Shown here: piece after piece, positions 26,648 through 35,210 of the stretch
Layout of the letters: every line of letters starts with the position of its first letter
Numbering within the stretch: the stretch's first letter is position 1
Source: Natrialba swarupiae
GTDB lineage: Archaea > Halobacteriota > Halobacteria > Halobacteriales > Natrialbaceae
Assembly: GCF_008245225.1 (NCBI RefSeq)
Contig: NZ_VTAW01000023.1
Span: 1-57,525, forward strand
Length of the DNA stretch: 57,525 nt
Direction: 5' to 3'
Position numbers and translations under genes: made by a program
The notes under the pieces: model-generated
Told to the model about the DNA's origin: nothing
The model's database searches: none
Seen by the model: the letters and a program-made list of their open reading frames with translations, nothing else

Positions 26648-28180
26648 ATGGACCGTCGCACACCACCGCAGACCGAAGAGGGCTGGTACGTGCTCCACGA
26701 CTTCCGGTCGATCGACTGGGATGCCTGGCGCGACGCACCCGAGCGCCGACGTTCACAGGCGATCGACGAAGGAATCGAATATCTCGCCGCGGCCGAACGA
26801 CTCGAGGACGCCGACGCGGGCGACTCGGCGACGTTCTCCGTGCTCGGCCACAAGGCCGACCTGCTGATCCTCCACCTCCGGCCGACGCTCGCGGATATCG
26901 ACGCCTTAGAGCGCCAGTTCGAACACACCGCATTCGCCGAGTTCACCGAGCGCGCCGACTCGTACGTCTCCGTGACCGAAGTGTCGGGGTATCTGTCCCA
27001 GGAGTACTTCGAAGAGGACAGCGAAGTCGAGGAGACGGGTATCAAGCGCTACATCGAGTCCCGCCTCGAGCCCGAGATTCCGGACGCCGAGTTCTGTAGC
27101 TTCTACCCGATGGACAAGCGCCGCGGCCCGGATCACAACTGGTACGAACTCCCGTTCGACGAGCGTGCCGAGTTCCTCTCGAATCACGGCGAGATCGGCA
27201 AAGAGTACGCCGGACGAGTCACCCAGATCATCTCCGGGAGCATCGGCCTCGACGACTTCGAGTGGGGCGTAACGCTGTTCAGCGACGATCCGACCGACGT
27301 CAAGGAACTGCTCTACGAGATGCGTTTCGACCCCTCGAGTTCGCGTTTCGCCGAGTTCGGCCGGTTCCTCTCCGCTCGCCGGTTCCCCGCCGAGAACCTC
27401 GGTGCGTACCTCGCGGGCGAACCGGTTCCCCAGAACGGGGCAGCCGACGCGCACGGTCACCCACACGGCAGGTCGGAGGGGGGCCAGGGCCACGGCTCGA
27501 GTGGCCACTCACACGGGGACGGAGACTCCCACGGCTCCGACGGCGACTCCGACGGCGGCCCGCATAGTGGCGATTCGGACGTCCGGAGCGAACTCGAGGA
27601 GGCGGGCATCTACGCGGGCAAGCCCCACGGTGAGGACGTCCACGCGGTCGTCCTCTACTCGGCGGCCGATCCCGACGAGCTGTTCGAGGAGGTAGAGGGC
27701 CTCCGGGCGAACTTCGACCACTACGATACGCACGTCAAGACCGCAGTGTACGAACCGAGCGAGGCGGGCTCGAGCGGGGGCGACGGCGAAACCGGGGTCG
27801 TCAGCCTCTGGGAGACCGACCGCGCGGCGAATACGGCCGCCGGCTTCCTCGCGGATCTGCCGGAGGTCGTACGCCAGGCCGGAGACGATACCGAGGATTC
27901 CTGGGGGACGATGGGGATGTTCTACACCGTCAAATCCGAGCACAGAGACGACTTCACGGACACGTTCGGCGACGTCGCCGCGTTGCTCGCCGACATGGAC
28001 GGCCACCGGAAGACCGACCTGCTGGTCAACCGCGAGAACGAAGACGACATGTTCATCGCCAGCCGCTGGGACTCCCGTGGCGACGCGATGGAGTTCTTCC
28101 GGAGCGACGCGTTCTCCGAGACCGTCGAGTTCGGCCGTGACGTCCTCGCCGATCGACCGCGACACGTCTTCCTGGCCTGA
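26648..28180 (+). CDS. pitA: PitA: HemQ/chlorite dismutase-like domain fused to an ABM domain
   Basis: This 510-residue two-domain protein matches haloarchaeal PitA. Residues about 10-250 form a chlorite-dismutase/HemQ-like heme fold, with SFYPMDKRRGPDHNWYELPF and a likely axial His180 in SNHGEIGKEYAG. HemQ proteins decarboxylate coproheme to heme in the coproporphyrin pathway. Residues about 320-505 form a ferredoxin-like antibiotic biosynthesis monooxygenase (ABM) domain. A His/Gly/Ser-rich linker of about 50 residues (HGHPHGRSEGGQGHG and continuing) joins them and may bind metal. The fusion is a known haloarchaeal arrangement; heme biosynthesis is the favoured role but the ABM contribution is unknown. 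Confidence 0.9.
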   Translation: MDRRTPPQTEEGWYVLHDFRSIDWDAWRDAPERRRSQAIDEGIEYLAAAERLEDADAGDSATFSVLGHKADLLILHLRPTLADIDALERQFEHTAFAEFTERADSYVSVTEVSGYLSQEYFEEDSEVEETGIKRYIESRLEPEIPDAEFCSFYPMDKRRGPDHNWYELPFDERAEFLSNHGEIGKEYAGRVTQIISGSIGLDDFEWGVTLFSDDPTDVKELLYEMRFDPSSSRFAEFGRFLSARRFPAENLGAYLAGEPVPQNGAADAHGHPHGRSEGGQGHGSSGHSHGDGDSHGSDGDSDGGPHSGDSDVRSELEEAGIYAGKPHGEDVHAVVLYSAADPDELFEEVEGLRANFDHYDTHVKTAVYEPSEAGSSGGDGETGVVSLWETDRAANTAAGFLADLPEVVRQAGDDTEDSWGTMGMFYTVKSEHRDDFTDTFGDVAALLADMDGHRKTDLLVNRENEDDMFIASRWDSRGDAMEFFRSDAFSETVEFGRDVLADRPRHVFLA

Positions 28181-28249
28181 CCGCCGCGATCGGCGTTCGA
28201 TTCGTTCGGTCCTCGATTCGGAAACCGACCGCAGTCTGCGGACGACGAT

Positions 28250-30007
28250 GTGTCGATGACGTCACCTGCACTCGCTACCGTACAGTTGCTCGGCGCAGTG
28301 GTCGCGATCGCACTCGCGAGCTACGCCTATCGGCACCGTGATCGGCCGGGCGTCATCTGGCTCGTCGCGGTTCTGTTCGGAAACACGGTCTGGATGGTCG
28401 CGGCAGGTATCAACTACGCGACTGGGTCAACCACGGTCTCGACGGCGATGTTGCAGGTGCGCTACGTCGGGATCACCGTCATCCCCGTCGCGCTGTTGTT
28501 CTTCGCCCTGTCGTACACCGGCACCGACGAGTGGCTGGGGCGGCGACGGCAGCTCCTGATCGCGTCGCCGGCCGCCGGAGCGCTCGCCCTCGCGCTCACC
28601 GACCACGTCCACGGGCTGTTCTACGCGGGCGTCACCCCGGCGTCGAACCCCCAACAGATCGCCTACGAGTACGGAATGGTCGCGGTGCCGTGGATCGCCT
28701 ACGCGTTCGTGCTCGTGGTGGCCGCCGCGGCCGTCTTCGTTCGGTACGCGACGATCACCGACGGTGTCTACCGCTGGCAGGCGCTCGCGCTGGCCGGCGT
28801 CGTGTTAATGGGGACCGCCGCCGACGTGCTGTACTTCCTGCCGGTTCCGCCGACCGGGTTCGCGATTACCCCCCTGGCTATCCTCCTCTCGAGTGCGATC
28901 GCCGTCGGCCTCGTCGTCCGGTACGACTTCGTCCGTCTCGTCCCTGCGACTCGCGAACTCGGGCGGCGGGAACTCATCGAGCGGATGGAGCTGGGTATGG
29001 TGGTACTGGATGCCGACGGCAGGGTCATCGACGTCAATCCCGCCGCGGCCAAACTCCTGGAGTGTGACCTCGAGGCGGTGATCGGCGAGCAGGCACCGGA
29101 CTCGCTTCCCGGTCCGAACGGCCCCGCTATCGCCGAACGTACGTTCAACGTCGACGGTATCGACCGCGACGTCGAGATTCGGACTCACCGGGTCGACGTC
29201 GGCTCGGGGATCACGTTGCTTACCCTCCGGCAACTCGACGATCTAACGGACGTCGTCTCCCACGACCTGCAGGGCCCGCTCATGGAGATCCGCGGGAGCG
29301 CAGACATGGCGATCGCGACGGGCGACATCACCCACGTCGATCGCGTCCTCGCCGCCGCCAACCGGATCGACGACCTCGCGACCGACCTGTTAGAGCTCGC
29401 ACACACGGGCCGAGGACTCGAGGCGCGTGAGTCAGTCGAGCTTGCCGAAATCGCCGAAACGGCGTGGAGACATCTCTGGACGCCGGAAACCGAACTCGTC
29501 GTCGAGACTGACCGGTCGGTCATCGGCGACCCAGATCGGATCCAGCAGCTGTTCGAAAACCTCCTTCGGAACAGCGTCGAACACGCCTCGAGCGACCACG
29601 AACGAGGTGATGACGGTATCGACACGATCGCGTACAGCGAAGCGACGGGAGACGACGTCACCCAGGCACAGCGGACGACTCGTAAGTCCACTCGAGAATC
29701 GAACTTCGATCCGGTCGACGAGCGCGAGACCGCTCCCGCAGACGGGGGTCGTATCGTCGTCGGCTCGCTTCCCACCGGATTTTACCTCGAGGACGACGGA
29801 CCGGGTATCCCGCCCGAGAAGCGAGAGCGAATCTTCGAGAAGGGGTACACCACGTCACAGACCGGAACCGGACTCGGACTGAGCATCGTCGGCCGGATCG
29901 TCGCTGCCCACGGCTGGTCCGTCCGCGCGACCGAGGGTTCGCTCGGGGGAGCGCGAATCGAGATCACTGACGTCGATTTCGTCGACGAGTCCGAGCGGAC
30001 GGGGTGA
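28250..30007 (+). CDS. Histidine kinase with N-terminal 7TM sensor and PAS domain
   Basis: This 585-residue sensor kinase has seven membrane helices (about 8-228) of the histidine kinase 7TM type, a PAS domain (about 240-325, starting MELGMVVLDADGRVIDVNPA), a HisKA-like helix with phospho-acceptor His338 in VVSHDLQGPL, and a HATPase domain (about 430-580). The ATPase boxes are intact: N-box LFENLLRNSVEHAS, G1 DDGPGIP and G2 TGTGLGLSIVG. An insert of about 60 polar residues splits the N and G1 boxes. GTG at 28250 is used; ATG at 28256 is equally possible. Its partner receiver may be one of the two proteins at 31-33 kb. Confidence 0.88.
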   Translation: MSMTSPALATVQLLGAVVAIALASYAYRHRDRPGVIWLVAVLFGNTVWMVAAGINYATGSTTVSTAMLQVRYVGITVIPVALLFFALSYTGTDEWLGRRRQLLIASPAAGALALALTDHVHGLFYAGVTPASNPQQIAYEYGMVAVPWIAYAFVLVVAAAAVFVRYATITDGVYRWQALALAGVVLMGTAADVLYFLPVPPTGFAITPLAILLSSAIAVGLVVRYDFVRLVPATRELGRRELIERMELGMVVLDADGRVIDVNPAAAKLLECDLEAVIGEQAPDSLPGPNGPAIAERTFNVDGIDRDVEIRTHRVDVGSGITLLTLRQLDDLTDVVSHDLQGPLMEIRGSADMAIATGDITHVDRVLAAANRIDDLATDLLELAHTGRGLEARESVELAEIAETAWRHLWTPETELVVETDRSVIGDPDRIQQLFENLLRNSVEHASSDHERGDDGIDTIAYSEATGDDVTQAQRTTRKSTRESNFDPVDERETAPADGGRIVVGSLPTGFYLEDDGPGIPPEKRERIFEKGYTTSQTGTGLGLSIVGRIVAAHGWSVRATEGSLGGARIEITDVDFVDESERTG

Positions 30008-30178
30008 CGGTGTGATCGGATCCGCCCGTCGGTCGGTCAGATCCGCCGGCTTCGCCATCTGAGCGATCGCCTCGGAGTTCGAGGCGGATCCGCTCTCGGT
30101 TCGATCGGCTCCGAGACAAATCTGCTCTCGGTTCGGCTGGTCCCGGTTACGTCGCGGTAGGTCTCCGGTGAGTTCCTG

Positions 30179-30188
30179 GTTAGCTAAC
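30179..30188. promoter_or_regulatory. Short palindrome before the lipoprotein gene
   Basis: GTTAGCTAAC is a perfect 10-bp palindrome about 30 bases upstream of the lipoprotein ATG, followed by a second TAA-containing half site (ACTAAC). Position and composition suit a promoter or operator. The preceding 170 bases hold only imperfect GCTCTCGGTTCG direct repeats and small stem-loops. Confidence 0.3.
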
Positions 30189-30218
30189 GTACTAACGGGT
30201 CATGGACAGACGTGTGGC

Positions 30219-30983
30219 ATGCACGTTTCGACGGGGCGACGCCGATTGCTCGCCTCCTGTGGGGCCGGAGTCGCGTTCGCGTTCGCCGGATGTATCGAAA
30301 CCACGATCGACGACTCGAGTTCCGAAGCGATCGGTGACGACGCTGGAGACGGAACGACGGCTGGAGCCGACGGCGACGATCCCGCGGCGTCGTCCGACGG
30401 CGGGCACAATCCCGAGACAGATACCGAAAACGCCCAATCCGAGGACGGGGAGGACGCGCTTTCCGTGGATGGTGCCGAGTACGAGTCGATCGACGGCGGG
30501 CCGCCGATCGGAGAGCTCGTCGAGTGGGCTGACTCCTACGTCATCGACATCGAGATGCGCAGAGCCAGTGCGGGGGATTTCGAGGGGACCGGCAGGCAGG
30601 TCGTTCACCAGGGGGAGTTTCACTACGAACTCTCGATGGACGACGGAAAACTCGAGATCTATCAGTTCGATTCGACCGAGTACTACGTCTTCGGCGGCCA
30701 CTGTCGCGAACGGGAGCCGACCGAGCCCGACCTCCACGTGCTCGAGCCCGAGAGACGACCCGGTGAGGTGTTTCCGGAGACGGAGCCGATCGCGAGGACG
30801 ACGATCGACGGCTCGGACGTCTACGTCTACGAGATGCCGGCGTCACCCGAGAACGAGTACTGGTATCTCAGCACGTCGACGGGCTATCCGGTTCGGTTCA
30901 GATCCCAGCGAGTCACCGCAGAGTTTCGCTCCTGGGACGAGACTGAGTCGATTTCGCCGCCGGAGATGGAGTGTGAGAGCTGA
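30219..30983 (+). CDS. Lipoprotein of unknown function
   Basis: This 254-residue protein has an Arg-rich Tat-like signal (TGRRRLLASCGAGVAFAF) and a lipobox FAGC at about 25-28. A long acidic, low-complexity linker follows (to about 95). The folded part has strands and conserved aromatic residues, including YHYELSMDD-like and YQFDSTEYYVFGGHCRE, and resembles haloarchaeal outer-surface lipoproteins with LolA-like shape. No precise family is recognised. The ATG at 30219 directly precedes the signal. The TGA stop abuts repeat A5, which separates it from the convergent receiver-kinase gene. Confidence 0.7.
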   Translation: MHVSTGRRRLLASCGAGVAFAFAGCIETTIDDSSSEAIGDDAGDGTTAGADGDDPAASSDGGHNPETDTENAQSEDGEDALSVDGAEYESIDGGPPIGELVEWADSYVIDIEMRRASAGDFEGTGRQVVHQGEFHYELSMDDGKLEIYQFDSTEYYVFGGHCREREPTEPDLHVLEPERRPGEVFPETEPIARTTIDGSDVYVYEMPASPENEYWYLSTSTGYPVRFRSQRVTAEFRSWDETESISPPEMECES

Positions 30984-31066
30984 GACGGATTGCCGTCCCG
31001 ATATACCGGTGCAACCGCCACACGGGTCGCGGGTGCGCCGGAACTGACTGACAGGAAACCGTATCA
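30984..31066. repeat. Family A repeat spanning an entire convergent intergenic gap (A5)
   Basis: The repeat begins at the base after the lipoprotein TGA and ends in the TCA that is the stop of the opposite gene, so nothing else lies between the two genes. The outer arms are GACGGATTGCCGTCCC and GACAGGAAACCGTATCA (imperfect), and the inner arms are CCGGTGCAACCGC and GCGGGTGCGCCGG. It is the clearest complete copy of the family. Confidence 0.8.
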
Positions 31067-32182
31067 GTCGTCGCGATAGACGCCGACTCGGTCGAGACCG
31101 ACGGTGACGACGGTTCCCCGTGGCCGGTTGTCCTCGACGCGAAACTCGGCGTCGATGCTCTCGAGGACGGTCGCAACGAAGTACAGTCCCGCGCCGATTC
31201 CGGCACGCCGATCCGCGTCGTCGCCGACGTTCGTGAGGCGACGTTTCTGCGCGTCGGGGATGCCGACGCCGTCGTCGGCGATCGAAACGATGACTCGCTC
31301 GTCGGTCACCTCGAGGTCCACCTCGACGGTCGATCGGTCGCGGTCGGTGTGGGTTATCGCGTTCGTGAGCAGTTGTTCGAAGACGGCCCCGAGCGTCGGC
31401 GTTCCCACGACCGAAAGCGGCTCGTCGTCCGCCGTCGCCCAGTCGACGGTGAGGTCGACGTCGGTCTCGCGCCGACAGCGCTCGAGTTCCGCGGAGAGAA
31501 TCGCACGGAGGTCGCAGGGTTCGGATTCCGTTACTCGTTCCTCGGAAAGGACGTCGATCAGTTTGGCGGCGGTGTCGGTGAGTTCGAGGGCGTGTTGGCT
31601 CGCCTCGAGTATCGACTCGACGGACTCCCGGTCGTCCGGACCGACCCGGTCTCGAAGCTGATCGCCCCAGCCGACGATCATACTGACGTCGTTTCGGAGA
31701 TCGGTCCGAAGAATCTCGTTAACCAGCGCGAGTCGATGGTTTCGGTCGCGGAGTTCGCGCGTGATGCGGACGCGCTCGATCGCGTACTGGATCGTCCGAA
31801 CGAGAATGTCGACGCTGATCCGGCCTTTGACGAGATAATCCTGTGCGCCCCGTCGGATCGCTTCGACCCCGACGCCGCTTTGGCCCGTCAGCACGACCAC
31901 CGGAACGGAGGGTGCGCGCTCGACCATCGCGTCGACCGTCTCGAGGCCGTTGCTGTCCGGAAGACCGAGATCGAGAAGGACGATGTCGATGCGATCGTCG
32001 GTAACCCGTTCGAGTCCGTCCCCGAGCCGTTCGACGTGCTCGATCTCGGTGACCTCGACCGATCGATCCTCGCCCTGTGTCCCACGTTCACTTCCGTGTT
32101 CGACGAGCAACCGCTCGACGAACTGCGCGTCGTTGGGATTATCCTCGACGAGCAGAAGAGTCGTTCCCTCTGACGAGTCCAT
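31064..32182 (-). CDS. Receiver-HATPase hybrid lacking the phospho-acceptor histidine
   Basis: This 372-residue protein starts with a receiver domain (about 5-125; LLVEDNPNDAQFVERLL, phospho-acceptor Asp71 in VLLDLGLPD, Lys119 in YLVKG). A HisKA-like helical region and a HATPase domain follow (about 145-370), with AVFEQLLTNAITHTD, DDGVGIP and AGIGAGLYFV. In haloarchaeal kinases the dimerisation helix reads LRHDLRND; here it reads LRTDLRND, so Thr160 replaces the His. It may be a phosphorelay sink, an allosteric partner or a decayed kinase. It is divergent to the winged-helix/receiver gene, and its stop codon comes from repeat A5. Confidence 0.85.
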   Translation of the reverse strand: MDSSEGTTLLLVEDNPNDAQFVERLLVEHGSERGTQGEDRSVEVTEIEHVERLGDGLERVTDDRIDIVLLDLGLPDSNGLETVDAMVERAPSVPVVVLTGQSGVGVEAIRRGAQDYLVKGRISVDILVRTIQYAIERVRITRELRDRNHRLALVNEILRTDLRNDVSMIVGWGDQLRDRVGPDDRESVESILEASQHALELTDTAAKLIDVLSEERVTESEPCDLRAILSAELERCRRETDVDLTVDWATADDEPLSVVGTPTLGAVFEQLLTNAITHTDRDRSTVEVDLEVTDERVIVSIADDGVGIPDAQKRRLTNVGDDADRRAGIGAGLYFVATVLESIDAEFRVEDNRPRGTVVTVGLDRVGVYRDD

Positions 32183-32284
32183 ACGCGTCTCTGTGCACAG
32201 TCCCTCCTAACCGTTACGTTCACTCGATTCGTCATCGGCTTCGGAGGACAAAACGAATATGGCGGTCCACTCGGTACTGGACCC

Positions 32285-33106
32285 ATGACCTATCGTGACG
32301 CTGATATCCCGGCGGAAAATCATCGAGCGCTCGAGGCGTTGACGCTGCTCTCGAAGAAGTGGTCGCCGATCATCCTGCTCATGTTACAACATCACGGCTC
32401 GCAGGGCTTTAACGAGCTTCTCGAGGGAGTCCCGGACATCTCGTCGAAGGTGCTCTCGGATACGCTCGATACGCTTCAGGAGGCGGGACTGATCGAGCGA
32501 CGAGTGGTCAGCGAGTCGCCGCTTCGCGTCGAATACGACCTGACCGAGGCCGGACGGGACATGGAGCCCATCTTCGAATCGTTGGCCGACTGGGTCGAGG
32601 CACATCTCGAGACGACGACACGAACGGTCTTGCTCGCCGACGGCGACCGACGGATCACGGAGATGTACCGACAGTGGCTGTCGGACCGGTACACCGTCGT
32701 CCGGGCACACGATAGTAAGGAGTTCTACGAGCGGTTCGACGATCGAATCGACGTCGTCCTCCTCGACGCCGGCCTACCCGGAATCGATCCACGACGCTTC
32801 GTCGACGACGCGAAAGAGCTCTGTCGAACGGCCCTCATCGTCGGTGACCGACCAGATCCCGAACTGCTGTCCGTCGACTGCGACGATATCTTGCGAAAGC
32901 CGTTCGTCCGTGAAACGGCCCTCAAAACGGTCGCCGATCAGCTCTCGCGTCTCGAGGAGTCCGAAGACCAGCGCGCCCGGACGGCGCTCGAGGCAAAGCG
33001 ATCGCTGTTCGAGTCGATCTATTCGACCGAACAACTCGAGGAGGAACAAGCCTATCGAGACGCGCTCGCGCGTCTCACCGAGCTCGAGCGACAGGAGTCG
33101 GAGTGA
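32285..33106 (+). CDS. HxlR-type winged helix fused to receiver and HalX-like domain
   Basis: This 273-residue protein joins three modules. Residues about 10-105 form an HxlR/PadR-type winged helix (LLSKKWSPIILLMLQHHGSQ). Residues about 115-220 are a receiver-like domain (LLADGD acidic pair, Asp in VVLLDAGLPG, Lys in ILRKPF). Residues about 225-270 are a HalX-like helical tail (EAKRSLFESIYSTEQLEEEQ). DNA binding precedes the receiver, the reverse of most response regulators. The conserved Thr/Ser of the receiver appears to be Gly (ALIVGD). It is divergent to the receiver-kinase hybrid and the two probably work together. Confidence 0.8.
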   Translation: MTYRDADIPAENHRALEALTLLSKKWSPIILLMLQHHGSQGFNELLEGVPDISSKVLSDTLDTLQEAGLIERRVVSESPLRVEYDLTEAGRDMEPIFESLADWVEAHLETTTRTVLLADGDRRITEMYRQWLSDRYTVVRAHDSKEFYERFDDRIDVVLLDAGLPGIDPRRFVDDAKELCRTALIVGDRPDPELLSVDCDDILRKPFVRETALKTVADQLSRLEESEDQRARTALEAKRSLFESIYSTEQLEEEQAYRDALARLTELERQESE

Positions 33107-33132
33107 GCTCGAGAAACGGAAATCGGAGCAAG

Positions 33133-33167
33133 GCGACCGCGAGTCATACGGATCGCAGACCGTATCA
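33133..33167. repeat. Short family A remnant (A6)
   Basis: Only the terminal part is present: GTCATACGGATCGCAGACCG then TATCA. ATACGG and CCGTAT form a small stem. The TCA at 33165-33167 is the stop codon of the minus-strand 62-residue gene. It lies in the convergent gap after the winged-helix/receiver gene. Confidence 0.6.
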
Positions 33168-33353
33168 AATGTTGCCGTCGGAACTCGTTTCGTCGTAGAA
33201 AAAGTAGGCAGCGACGCCAGCGAGGCCCAACGCGAGGGTGACGTACGGCCAACGTCCGGCGTTCCGTTCAGTAAACGATGCGTGTGCCGCGACGAAAATC
33301 GCAAAGCCAACGTGGGCGAGCGCCGTCGCGAGCAGAAACGAGGCCAGATCCAT
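33165..33353 (-). CDS. Small two-helix membrane protein
   Basis: This gene encodes 62 residues with two hydrophobic helices (about 5-26 and 37-53) and a short acidic tail (DETSSDGNI). No family is recognised, but the ordered helices and ATG at 33353 support a real gene. Its stop is provided by repeat remnant A6. It is followed, after about 175 bases without a visible gene, by the DUF5611 gene on the same strand. Confidence 0.6.
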   Translation of the reverse strand: MDLASFLLATALAHVGFAIFVAAHASFTERNAGRWPYVTLALGLAGVAAYFFYDETSSDGNI

Positions 33354-33528
33354 CGTATCCGACGTTTCTATTTCGTATCGATAGCCGTTTCGAACTCGAC
33401 CGATCCGCTCGAGGTGAAGCCACGAGCAGCCGCGATTTCACCGCTGGCCGACGAGAGACCCGACCATACGTGAGGAGTCGTATCACTCCATACGGAATTC
33501 AGCCCGACAGATCGGGCGTAAAACGCGA

Positions 33529-33912
33529 CTATAAGTCGTGATCCGGATCGTCCTCGACTGTGCGTTTCATCGAGTCCCGGCGCGATTTGGCGTCACGGCC
33601 GGTCGCCTCGAGCAGGAAATCGTTTTTCGCGTCGACGGCATCACCGGCGGCCTCGAGTTCGTCCGGTCCGAGTTCCGTCGGGTCGCGCTCGTGGAACTCG
33701 ACGCCGAGTTTGTCCTTCTTGCCGGAGTATTCGACTGCACCGACGATGATCTTCTCGAAGACGGGGTTGTCGGGTTCTCCGACGACGTGGAGGTCGCTTC
33801 CCTTGTACTCCTCGGTGGTGGTTATCGGGCCGAAATAGTCCTCGACCGTCGACTCCATATCGGGAATTCGTTCCTCGAGATATTCACCGCGACGCATCTT
33901 GTACTCCTTCAT
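33529..33912 (-). CDS. DUF5611 family protein
   Basis: This 127-residue protein begins MKEYKMRRGEYLEERIPDME, which is the family start in haloarchaea, and continues with a conserved GSDLHVVGEPDNPVFEKIIV segment. The product is probably a small alpha/beta protein of unknown function. An upstream in-frame ATG at 33951 would add 13 residues and is not preferred. The gene is 142 bases downstream of the DUF7093-like zinc-ribbon gene, both on the minus strand. Confidence 0.8.
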   Translation of the reverse strand: MKEYKMRRGEYLEERIPDMESTVEDYFGPITTTEEYKGSDLHVVGEPDNPVFEKIIVGAVEYSGKKDKLGVEFHERDPTELGPDELEAAGDAVDAKNDFLLEATGRDAKSRRDSMKRTVEDDPDHDL

Positions 33913-34054
33913 GGATTGGAGATACACGGCGGGGTGTTTACCTCTTTTCATAGGGGATGTTTTGGATAGCCAACAAAATTCGGCGGCCACCCGCCCAGCG
34001 TTCGAAGACGCGGTCTCGGCGAACAATCCGAGAACGAACTGCAACCGGCGGGCG

Positions 34055-35080
34055 TTACTGGACGGGGCGTTCCCCGAGATACCCCTTTCGACACTCGGGG
34101 CAGATGTCGCCGGCGCGCAACGAACCGCGGTCGTCGACGTCGACGTAGTCACAGCGTGGACAGTAAAACTCCGTCGGGACGTCCTCTGACTGCCGATCGG
34201 GCGTATCGCCCGGGTTCGGAGCGGGTTCGGCCCGTTGGATACCCGATCCGGAGTCAGTAGCCGGATCGGTATCGACGTCGGCGGCGTCGAGGATCTCCGA
34301 CTCTGTCGCGATCGCTTCGGCACCGCTCGAGGAGTCGACCGTCGACTCGTCGTGTTCGAGGACGATCGCGTCGTCTTCGATCGGTTCGTCCTCGAGGCTG
34401 GTCTCGGACGACGATTCCGGCTCGTCGTCTGCCCGTTCGGGCCAGGACGTGGCGTCGTCAGGCTCCGCGTCGACCGGCGGGCCAACGTCGTCCGACTCCG
34501 GCCACTCGCCGCGCTCGCGGTCGTCGGCCGGCCGATTGGCTGCCTCTTCGTCGAGGATCTCGCCGTCGTCCGTGATCGGCTCGCCGCTCTCGTCGGTCGG
34601 GACGTCGAGATCGTCCGATACCTCGCGTTCGTCAGTATCGCTCGAAGCGGGCGCGGGATCGGCGTCAGCCGGTTCGTCGGTCGACACGTCCTCGTCGATT
34701 TCGGCGTCAGCCGGTTCGTCGGTCGACACGTCCTCGTCGGCTTCGGCGTCGACGATAACCGCGTCGGAGGTCGTTTCATCCGGCGGGGGTGCCGTCTCGG
34801 CCACGTCCGGCTCCCCGTCAGCAGTTTCCGTGACGTCTGCGTCGGGAGTGGGGCGTTGAGCGGTCGGTTCTGGCTCGGAATCAGTGGGCGAACGATCGTT
34901 CGAGTCGGCGGCGAGACTCGTCACTTCGGTGTTCTCACTGATGACGTTGCGCTCGCCACAGCGGACACACTCTTCGAACTCCTGTACGGTGACGACGACC
35001 TCACTGCCCCGTTCTTCGCGCTCGCGTTGAACTTCCGGCTCACCGTAGGCATGCCCGAGCAGCGAACATCGCAGGACCAT
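34055..35080 (-). CDS. Protein with terminal zinc ribbons and long acidic linker (DUF7093-like)
   Basis: This 341-residue protein has a short N-terminal module with one Cys pair (ECVRCGERN near 35-43; the first pair is replaced by CSLLGH). About 230 residues of Asp/Glu/Ser/Pro-rich low-complexity sequence follow. A C-terminal zinc ribbon has CPRC and CPEC pairs. Two tandem copies of a 14-residue unit (DEDVSTDEPADAEI) lie in the linker. The linker is almost certainly disordered. Function is unknown. ATG at 35080, before VLRCSLLGHAYGEPE, is preferred to 35176. It is divergent to the small DUF6432-like gene. Confidence 0.7.
   Translation of the reverse strand: MVLRCSLLGHAYGEPEVQREREERGSEVVVTVQEFEECVRCGERNVISENTEVTSLAADSNDRSPTDSEPEPTAQRPTPDADVTETADGEPDVAETAPPPDETTSDAVIVDAEADEDVSTDEPADAEIDEDVSTDEPADADPAPASSDTDEREVSDDLDVPTDESGEPITDDGEILDEEAANRPADDRERGEWPESDDVGPPVDAEPDDATSWPERADDEPESSSETSLEDEPIEDDAIVLEHDESTVDSSSGAEAIATESEILDAADVDTDPATDSGSGIQRAEPAPNPGDTPDRQSEDVPTEFYCPRCDYVDVDDRGSLRAGDICPECRKGYLGERPVQ
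34659..34742 (-). repeat. 42-bp tandem duplication in the acidic linker gene
   Basis: Two almost identical 42-bp units (34659-34700 and 34701-34742) encode the repeated DEDVSTDEPADAE segment. The copies differ only in the last bases, indicating recent in-frame slippage. Confidence 0.85.
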
Positions 35081-35210
35081 TGTCCCATCGTACCGATCGA
35101 GGGCATAAAAAACGTACTGGCTACGTCGGACGCTCACCTGGTGGCGACTTTCACGTGTGCGATCCGGGAACGACAAACGTCAAATCCCGGGTGGTCGAAT
35201 ACGGTACTGG

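Noticed and set aside
30008-30178. Imperfect GCTCTCGGTTCG direct repeats and small stem-loops before the lipoprotein gene
   Set aside because: Arms are short and imperfect and unrelated to families A or B; no function could be supported.
33913-34779. Extension of the DUF5611 frame upstream through the linker gene
   Set aside because: The upstream part is Arg/Thr/Pro-rich shadow of the acidic linker; family members start at the Met at 33912.
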